A model generated the notes under the pieces. It made no database searches, had not been told where the DNA came from, and saw nothing but the letters and a program-made list of their open reading frames with translations. From JAHELQ01 sp965603365 (lineage in GTDB: Bacteria > Acidobacteriota > Aminicenantia > UBA2199), in the NCBI GenBank assembly GCA_965603365.1, contig CBFDCR010000094.1, positions 1-18,848 of the forward strand: a stretch of DNA of 18,848 bases, read 5' to 3'. A program made the translations under genes and the position numbers. Each line of letters starts with the position of its first letter. Position 1 is the stretch's first letter. Shown here one piece after another: positions 14,664 through 18,848 of the stretch.

Positions 14664-16631
14664 TTAAAGCGAAGGCGATGCCGTCATTTCCAGAAATCGA
14701 TCCAACTGCGGCGGTTCGGAGACAACGCCAACCAGGTCGTTTGCTTGAAATTGAAAATCAGGATCGAGATTCGTCAACAGCGATCCATCCCGCAAAATTG
14801 CTACCACAGAAACGCCTGTCTTCTTTCTAATTCTCAGCTCCCGAATCGAACGCCCAATAACAGGACTGCCTTCGGTAATGGTGACCCAGTTCAAATCGAT
14901 CAGGTTGCAGGCGCTTTGCAGTTGTGAAATAGTACGATAAGAATGATTGCTTTCGTAGAGCGGTGCGTACATCTCCCGATGCACCGCATCGGTAAACTGC
15001 TGGATTTCCTTGAGAGAAATGTTTAAATGCAATAGCGCCTGTCGGGTAAATTCCAGGCTGGCTTCCAGTTCGGGTCGAACTACTTGATATACGCCGCGCT
15101 GACGGAGTTCCTCAGTATGTTCTTCATTGATGGCTCGGGCGACGATGTGTAATTTGGGATTGAGTTGCCGAATGCGTTCGGTGATTGCCTGCGAGATCAC
15201 CACCGATGGAACAGTGAGCAGCAGCAGACTGGCGTTTCGAATTTGAGCGGCTTCGAGCACGGGGTCCTGACTGGCATCGCCGTAAACGATGGGAAATTCC
15301 TTTTTTTTCATTTGTTCCACCCGCCGAAAATCCGGTTCGATGATGACAAATGACAACTGCATTCGCTGCAAAATTTTGGCGATATTTGAACCTACCTGTC
15401 CGCCGCCGGCAATGACCACATGATCGAACAATCCTGTTTTGGGCAAATTGATCGTCTCGACGGGTTCATGTTTGAACCATTTTTTTCGTAGCGAATAGAG
15501 CGGCGCTGCCAGACTCGATACCAACGGTGTCAACAACATCGTGACAATGGTAGCCGTAAGCACCAATGAATAGAGCTCCATATCAATGGAGTCAGTGCTC
15601 AATCCGACCCGCTCCAACACAAATGAAAATTCACCGATCTGAAAAAGCCCGAGTCCGACTGCCAGCGGCACGATGTTGCGATAGCCAAACACTCTGCTAA
15701 TAATGGCAAAAATGAATCCCTTTCCGATGGCGACCAGCAGGATCAATAAAATAATCATTTTAAAATTGGCAATAAGAAATTTCGGATCCAGCAGCATGCC
15801 CACAGAAGTAAAGAACAGCAGTCCAAAAATATCACGCAGCGGAATGATCTCGCTCAATGCCTGGTGCCCATAATCGGATTCGCTGAGCACCATGCCTGCC
15901 ACAAATGCACCAAACGCAAAGGACAGCCCGAACAGGTAGGTACCGTAGCCCAATCCGAGCCCCAGCGCAGTTATGAACAGCAGAAACAATTCCCGAGAGT
16001 TCCAGCGGGCGATCCGCTTTATCAGAAACGGCAGAATTTTTGTGCCCAGTAAAACCATCAGGGCGATAAAAATCGCCGCTTTTACCAGTGCCATTCCCAA
16101 CAACGGTATTCCAGACCTGGGATCGTTGAGCTGGGGCAGAATAATCAGCATCGGAACAATTGCCAGATCCTGAATGATAAGCATGCCGATCATGACCCGA
16201 CTGGACAGCGTGCCCAGCCAGCCATGGCTCATCAGTGTTTTCAGCGTGATCATGGTGCTGGATATGGAAATTAAAGCGCCGAGCCAGACCGATTTTTGCC
16301 AGTCAAAACCGAACAGCTTGCCGATAGCAAAACCGAACCCAATAGTCAACAACAACTGCATGGGTGTTCCTATCAGTGCTATGTTTCGAACAGGTTTCAG
16401 CTTGCGAAATGAAAATTCCAGCCCAATGGCAAACAGCAGCAGTGCCACGCCGATCTCTGCCAGCAATTCGATGTCGTGCGCATTGGTCACCGTAACGATA
16501 CCTGTATGCGGCCCGACCACTACACCAGCTAAAATATAGCCGATGATCAGTGGCTGTTTCAACAGCCTGGCAATCATGCCGCCGATTAAGGCAGCGATGA
16601 CGATAAGGATGATGTCGCCTGCTATGCCCAT
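14664..16631 (-). CDS. CPA2-family cation/proton antiporter with TrkA-N and TrkA-C domains
   Basis: 655 residues. The first about 385 form a 12-13 segment membrane domain of the KefB/YbaL type: QPLIIGYILAGVVVGPHTG, GVALLLFAIGLEFS, SSTMITLKTL, IQDLAIVP with D155, FAFGAFVAGMVLSES and FFTSVGMLLDP. A cytoplasmic TrkA-N Rossmann domain follows (about 402-515) with GGGQVG at 409-414 and acidic E432 in FVIIEPD. A TrkA-C-like domain lies at about 570-645 (ITEGSPVIGRSIRELRIRKKTGVSVVAILR). It should exchange K+ or Na+ for H+ under nucleotide control. The start ATG has only a weak GGAAAAG site. The gene sits between fragments: arsM debris upstream and a DUF2283 remnant downstream. The right-hand copy of the duplicated promoter points toward it. 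Confidence 0.93.
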   Translation of the reverse strand: MGIAGDIILIVIAALIGGMIARLLKQPLIIGYILAGVVVGPHTGIVTVTNAHDIELLAEIGVALLLFAIGLEFSFRKLKPVRNIALIGTPMQLLLTIGFGFAIGKLFGFDWQKSVWLGALISISSTMITLKTLMSHGWLGTLSSRVMIGMLIIQDLAIVPMLIILPQLNDPRSGIPLLGMALVKAAIFIALMVLLGTKILPFLIKRIARWNSRELFLLFITALGLGLGYGTYLFGLSFAFGAFVAGMVLSESDYGHQALSEIIPLRDIFGLLFFTSVGMLLDPKFLIANFKMIILLILLVAIGKGFIFAIISRVFGYRNIVPLAVGLGLFQIGEFSFVLERVGLSTDSIDMELYSLVLTATIVTMLLTPLVSSLAAPLYSLRKKWFKHEPVETINLPKTGLFDHVVIAGGGQVGSNIAKILQRMQLSFVIIEPDFRRVEQMKKKEFPIVYGDASQDPVLEAAQIRNASLLLLTVPSVVISQAITERIRQLNPKLHIVARAINEEHTEELRQRGVYQVVRPELEASLEFTRQALLHLNISLKEIQQFTDAVHREMYAPLYESNHSYRTISQLQSACNLIDLNWVTITEGSPVIGRSIRELRIRKKTGVSVVAILRDGSLLTNLDPDFQFQANDLVGVVSEPPQLDRFLEMTASPSL

Positions 16632-16633
16632 GT

Positions 16634-16759
16634 CTACTTTTCCATTTTATTAGCTTTGAAAACCTTTAAAAGAGCGCCTGCCAGGCAGCCCGTATAGGCG
16701 TCAATGGAGTGCGGAATCAGCTCAGGCAATTCAGCGAGCAGAACGATATCGGAGATCAT
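16634..16759 (-). pseudogene. arsM: Arsenite methyltransferase (ArsM) C-terminal fragment
   Basis: The frame reads MISDIVLLAELPELIPHSID then AYTGCLAGALLK. This matches the ArsM segment following the SAM-binding domain (R-L-M-I-S-D-I-V-L-x-x-E-L-P ... S-I-x-A-Y-x-G-C-x-x-G-A), including the conserved cysteine. Homology fades after ALLK (about 16665); the tail VFKANKMEK to TAG looks unrelated. There is no methyltransferase core upstream; instead the frame runs into dipeptidase and Uma2 debris. The longest open frame (76 codons from 16864) is a chimera and is unlikely to be functional. Confidence 0.65.
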
Positions 16760-16760
16760 C

Positions 16761-16834
16761 AGGCGTCTACCCCGCCCTCCTTCATCCTGACCAGATCCAC
16801 TTCGCTCCGCTCCGACCATTTGCCGATGTCCAGA
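16761..16834 (-). pseudogene. M19 dipeptidase fragment
   Basis: Minus-strand translation gives LDIGKWSERSEVDLVRMKEG then GVDA and a stop. This corresponds to residues about 62-85 of the dipeptidase at 10943-12163 (three substitutions). Nucleotide comparison with 11908-11981 shows 7 differences in 74 positions, so it comes from a diverged homologue or an old duplication. The junction with the arsM fragment shares GACGCCT with both parents, suggesting microhomology-mediated joining. Confidence 0.8.
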
Positions 16835-16838
16835 TCGG

Positions 16839-16910
16839 TCAATCCCAGTGTACATAATCGTCATAGGTATAATGCGGCAGGTCCTCTTCTCTTAACAACG
16901 CTAAGCTCAT
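16839..16910 (-). pseudogene. Uma2 gene 5' fragment
   Basis: ATG 16910 with the same AGGAG site begins MSLALLREEDLPHYTYDDYV then HWD and TGA. The first 22 codons equal those of the Uma2 gene at 12276-12830, and then the sequence switches to dipeptidase debris. Because promoter and RBS are intact, a 23-residue peptide could be made, probably without function. Confidence 0.85.
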
Positions 16911-16962
16911 GCGCAACTCCTCGTACCCATACTATAGGCCATCTCCCCCCTTTTGTCAACAA
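16843..16962. repeat. 120-bp direct repeat, right copy
   Basis: 119 of 120 positions match 12763-12882. It carries the duplicated promoter and Uma2 start. Its right end is 138 bases from the integrase stop codon. Confidence 0.95.
16931..16959 (-). promoter_or_regulatory. Duplicated near-consensus promoter
   Basis: -35 TTGACA (16954-16959), 17-base spacer, -10 TATAGT (16931-16936), differing from the Uma2 promoter by one spacer base. It now reads into gene fragments and then the antiporter start 300 bases downstream (16631), with no evident terminator between. Confidence 0.65.
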
Positions 16963-17064
16963 ATGTACCTTGATCTCCTACCTCACCCTCTTGTAATAAT
17001 TATTTGGTCTGGTATGAAAATACGTTGCCATTTGTTCATACAAAAATTAAACTCACCCCTTGAT

Positions 17065-17087
17065 CCCCTCTCTTAAAAAGAGAGGGG
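17065..17087. terminator. Hairpin downstream of the integrase gene
   Basis: CCCCTCTCTT and AAGAGAGGGG form a perfect 10-bp stem with an AAA loop, 13 bases after the integrase stop on the minus strand. Neither side is followed by a proper U-tract, so it may be a weak or Rho-assisted terminator, a mobile-element remnant or a protein site. The rest of 16963-17100 shows nothing else. Confidence 0.4.
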
Positions 17088-17100
17088 AATAAACTTCCAA

Positions 17101-18228
17101 TCAGTCTGCTAATAAGGAATTTGAAAAGCTTTTGCTGGTAAGCTTTTCAGGGGGTTTTTTTTGAGGTCGCTCAAACTGTGTGTCATTTTTTGTGTCACCT
17201 AAAGTCCCCCAAAAATCTGACATGATCCTTCGTGTCTTTTCATGACTTTCCGGGATCAGATGAGCATACTTCTGGGTCATGGTAATCTTCCTGTGGCCCA
17301 ATAAATTTTGAAGCGTGATGATATCACAACCTCGACTGGCATATAAACTCGCTGCCGTGTGGCGAAGATCATGAAACCGCAAATCCTCCAATCCTGCCAG
17401 CCTACGCGCTTTCGCAAAAAAATGATCAATCCGGCTTAACTTCTCGCCAACTTTGTTGCAGAATACGTAGTTACCACGCTTCATGCTCCCAACGAGACCT
17501 TTGAGTGTCTCCTCAAGATAGCTGTTAATCGGAATGTCACGGGCCTTGCCGTTCTTACTCTTTGAAACCCGGATAAAACCATGCTCGAAATCTACCTCCT
17601 GCCACTTCAAATTCAATATCTCGCCCACTCGCATTCCCGTAGAAATCGCTGTGATGATTATCGGCTTCAATATCGGCCTGGCGCAATCAATGAGCCGGCA
17701 AATCTCCTCATTGCTCAGAAACCGCATCCGGCTCTTTTCGCCCTTCAAAAACTTGATCTTTGATGCAGGATTCTCACTCAACCATTCCCATTCCACCGCA
17801 TGGCTGAACATGGTCTTGAGAAAACACAACTCGCGGTTTAACGATGCCTTTGTTATCCTGGCTCCCCTGCGGGTGATGTGCTCACTCCTCCACTTACGCC
17901 ACTCCTTGATCTCAAAGGCTGTGATTTTACCAATCGGTCGGTCACCAAAATACTTCTTCAACTGCCTGCCCCGAAGGATGTCGGTCTTGTAGCTCTCTTT
18001 TTCAACCTTGCTGTGCTTCTCGATAAATTCATCCACCAGACGGGAAAAAGGCATGTCAGAGTTTGTGGTGATTTTGAATTTGCCCTCGGCAACCTGACCT
18101 TTGAAACTGTCATAGATTCGCTGGGCCACTTTCTTGTTTGACGTATTAGCAGACTTTCGGACTTTCTTTCCGTTCACGAAAAAGCACATTTGCCAGTTAG
18201 AACTGTTGGGGCTCTTATATAGTCCCAT
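17101..18228 (-). CDS. Tyrosine recombinase / integrase
   Basis: 375 residues from ATG 18228, which has AGGAGG four bases upstream; an earlier in-frame start would add 24 unrelated residues and has no site. The N-terminal arm-binding-like region is about 1-55 (LYKSPNSSNWQMCFFVNGKK). A SAM-like core-binding domain spans about 60-155, and the catalytic domain about 168-335 with R200 in STGMRVGEILNL, K225/K228 in KSKNGKARDIPI, H286 and R289 in HDLRHTAAS, H312 in LLGHRKI and nucleophile Y321 in MTQKYAHL. All catalytic residues are intact, so it should be active in site-specific integration/excision. A Lys/Pro-rich tail follows. The excisionase-like gene upstream overlaps it by 14 bases. It marks an integrated element; no tRNA or clear att core was found. 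Confidence 0.94.
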   Translation of the reverse strand: MGLYKSPNSSNWQMCFFVNGKKVRKSANTSNKKVAQRIYDSFKGQVAEGKFKITTNSDMPFSRLVDEFIEKHSKVEKESYKTDILRGRQLKKYFGDRPIGKITAFEIKEWRKWRSEHITRRGARITKASLNRELCFLKTMFSHAVEWEWLSENPASKIKFLKGEKSRMRFLSNEEICRLIDCARPILKPIIITAISTGMRVGEILNLKWQEVDFEHGFIRVSKSKNGKARDIPINSYLEETLKGLVGSMKRGNYVFCNKVGEKLSRIDHFFAKARRLAGLEDLRFHDLRHTAASLYASRGCDIITLQNLLGHRKITMTQKYAHLIPESHEKTRRIMSDFWGTLGDTKNDTQFERPQKKPPEKLTSKSFSNSLLAD

Positions 18229-18400
18229 GATTCCTCCTGACAAATAATTGTTTTTCGTAATCATCCAGATCCTCCGGCTTGAACCTGACGTTCTTGCCAT
18301 CCTTAATATACCTTATTTTCCCGCTTTTGGCAAGGTCGTAGACGTGTTCAATGGAGCATTGCATCAGTTGGGCCACCTGCCTGGCTGTCAGCCACAACAT
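18215..18400 (-). CDS. Excisionase-like helix-turn-helix protein
   Basis: 61 residues from ATG 18400 (AGGA about nine bases upstream). LTARQVAQLMQCSIEHVYDLAKSG is the helix-turn-helix of the MerR/excisionase family, followed by the wing KIRYIKDGKNVRFKPEDLDDYEKQL. Longer starts at 18433 and 18484 are possible but add residues not typical of the family. It overlaps the integrase start, and the two are presumably one transcript. It should bind near the att sites and set the direction of recombination, or act as a small repressor. Confidence 0.82.
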   Translation of the reverse strand: MLWLTARQVAQLMQCSIEHVYDLAKSGKIRYIKDGKNVRFKPEDLDDYEKQLFVRRNHGTI

Positions 18401-18670
18401 CTGATTTTTCCTGGCAAATTCTTTAAAGGTCATCGCTGTTTTAAGTGAGTATTCCGGTATATGTAGAACAAGAAACCGGGGCACATGCCAAACCGAACCA
18501 TAGGGCGAACAAATAGCGAACGCAACGGAGGGGCCGGGGCTGCATCGCCCGATGATGTGGTATAGTTCTTCGGGTTCTTGAAGGTGTTTTCTTTTTCTCT
18601 AAGAAATGGCATTTTCCTTTATAATGCTCATAAATTGGTAATTTTGGTAACTCTAAAATTTTGTAAATCA
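18401..18670. other. Non-coding stretch upstream of the excisionase gene
   Basis: No convincing gene on either strand. A GC-rich part (about 18505-18555) contains CGAAC words spaced irregularly (18507, 18518) and a GC-rich inverted section. An AT-rich part (about 18600-18670) has TTGGTAA twice (18634-18640, 18644-18650). This would be a reasonable place for an att site or recombinase-binding sites, but nothing proves it. I could not find a good promoter for the excisionase-integrase pair. Confidence 0.3.
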
Positions 18671-18699
18671 TTGACAAACTGATTGGATTTAGTTATATT
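18671..18699 (+). promoter_or_regulatory. Strong divergent promoter at the right edge
   Basis: -35 TTGACA (18671-18676, perfect), 17-base spacer, -10 TATATT (18694-18699, 5 of 6). It points away from the integrase toward the end of the window. Confidence 0.65.
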
Positions 18700-18779
18700 T
18701 TAAAATTAGTGTGTTGCATATGCCGACTGAATTTGATTGAGGCAAGGATTTCGAAAAGAATCATAGGCGGTGAAGAATC

Positions 18780-18848
18780 ATGAAGTTAAAGTGCAAAGGC
18801 GGCACAGATCCCGATATTAAGGATCGAAGATCAAAATTTTTTTGGTTT
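18780..18848 (+). CDS. Possible gene start, cut by the window edge
   Basis: ATG 18780 opens 23 codons (MKLKCKGGTDPDIKDRRSKF...) to the window edge, about 75 bases downstream of the strong promoter. GGCGGTGA about six bases upstream is a weak RBS. It is too short to recognise. A shorter ATG at 18719 gives only six codons. Confidence 0.3.
   Translation, partial: MKLKCKGGTDPDIKDRRSKFFWF

Noticed and set aside
16634..16864. A 76-codon continuous ORF as a genuine gene
   Set aside because: Its N-terminal half is an out-of-frame reading of Uma2 and dipeptidase fragments; only the C-terminal half has family similarity (ArsM), so it is a chance chimera.
18441..18677. A 78-codon minus-strand ORF upstream of the excisionase
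   Set aside because: The translation is rich in Arg/Pro/Cys without a domain, there is no RBS, and it overlaps the divergent promoter region.
1..18848. CRISPR arrays, tRNA or rRNA genes
   Set aside because: No regularly spaced repeats, cloverleaf or rRNA-like conserved segments were seen on either strand by eye; a covariance-model scan was not possible here.

Overview
The window is bacterial. Genes are densely packed, most start codons have clear Shine-Dalgarno sequences, and several promoters resemble the sigma-70 consensus with 17-base spacers. Signal peptides, two periplasmic-type M16 peptidases and an M19 dipeptidase suggest a Gram-negative envelope. No rRNA or marker gene is present. 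My guess is an uncultivated Gram-negative lineage (Acidobacteriota/Aminicenantota-like or FCB-group), with low confidence. Base composition changes visibly along the window: the sensor-kinase block and the TIR gene are AT-rich, while the ligase/peptidase block is GC-rich.

Layout. (1) 1-4962, minus strand: a promoter and three tightly coupled signalling genes, namely a 1286-residue membrane PAS/4xGAF histidine kinase, a single-domain response regulator, and a receiver protein that continues into a kinase-like region cut by the window edge. (2) 5056-5679, minus: a decayed MntA-HepT (MNT/HEPN) toxin-antitoxin pair in which both genes carry out-of-frame deletions. The antitoxin has lost its catalytic motif. 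(3) 5779-7560, plus: a promoter and an AMP-forming long-chain acyl-CoA ligase. (4) 7572-12163, minus: a probable operon of M19 dipeptidase, RDD membrane protein, catalytic M16 peptidase and non-catalytic M16 partner. (5) 12276-16962, minus: an accessory mosaic with a Uma2-family nuclease-fold protein, a TIR-domain protein with a C-terminal zinc ribbon, a frameshifted small ORF, a HicB-like antitoxin whose hicA is missing, a DUF2283 remnant, a CPA2-type cation/proton antiporter, and fused fragments of arsM, an M19 dipeptidase and the Uma2 gene. (6) 17101-18400, minus: a tyrosine recombinase and an excisionase-like protein with overlapping genes, followed by a divergent promoter and a possible gene start at the right edge.

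The most notable structure is the accessory segment at about 12.3-18.4 kb. A 120-bp direct repeat (one mismatch) that carries a near-consensus promoter, ribosome binding site and the Uma2 start codon lies on both sides of about 4 kb holding the TIR protein, the HicB remnant system and the antiporter. The right copy is fused to gene debris and lies 138 bp from the integrase gene. A second, 21-bp direct repeat brackets hicB and supplies the stop codons that truncate its neighbours. The segment looks like a recombination-prone defence/stress island. The TIR-zinc ribbon protein is the best candidate for an undescribed effector, but its function cannot be settled from sequence alone.
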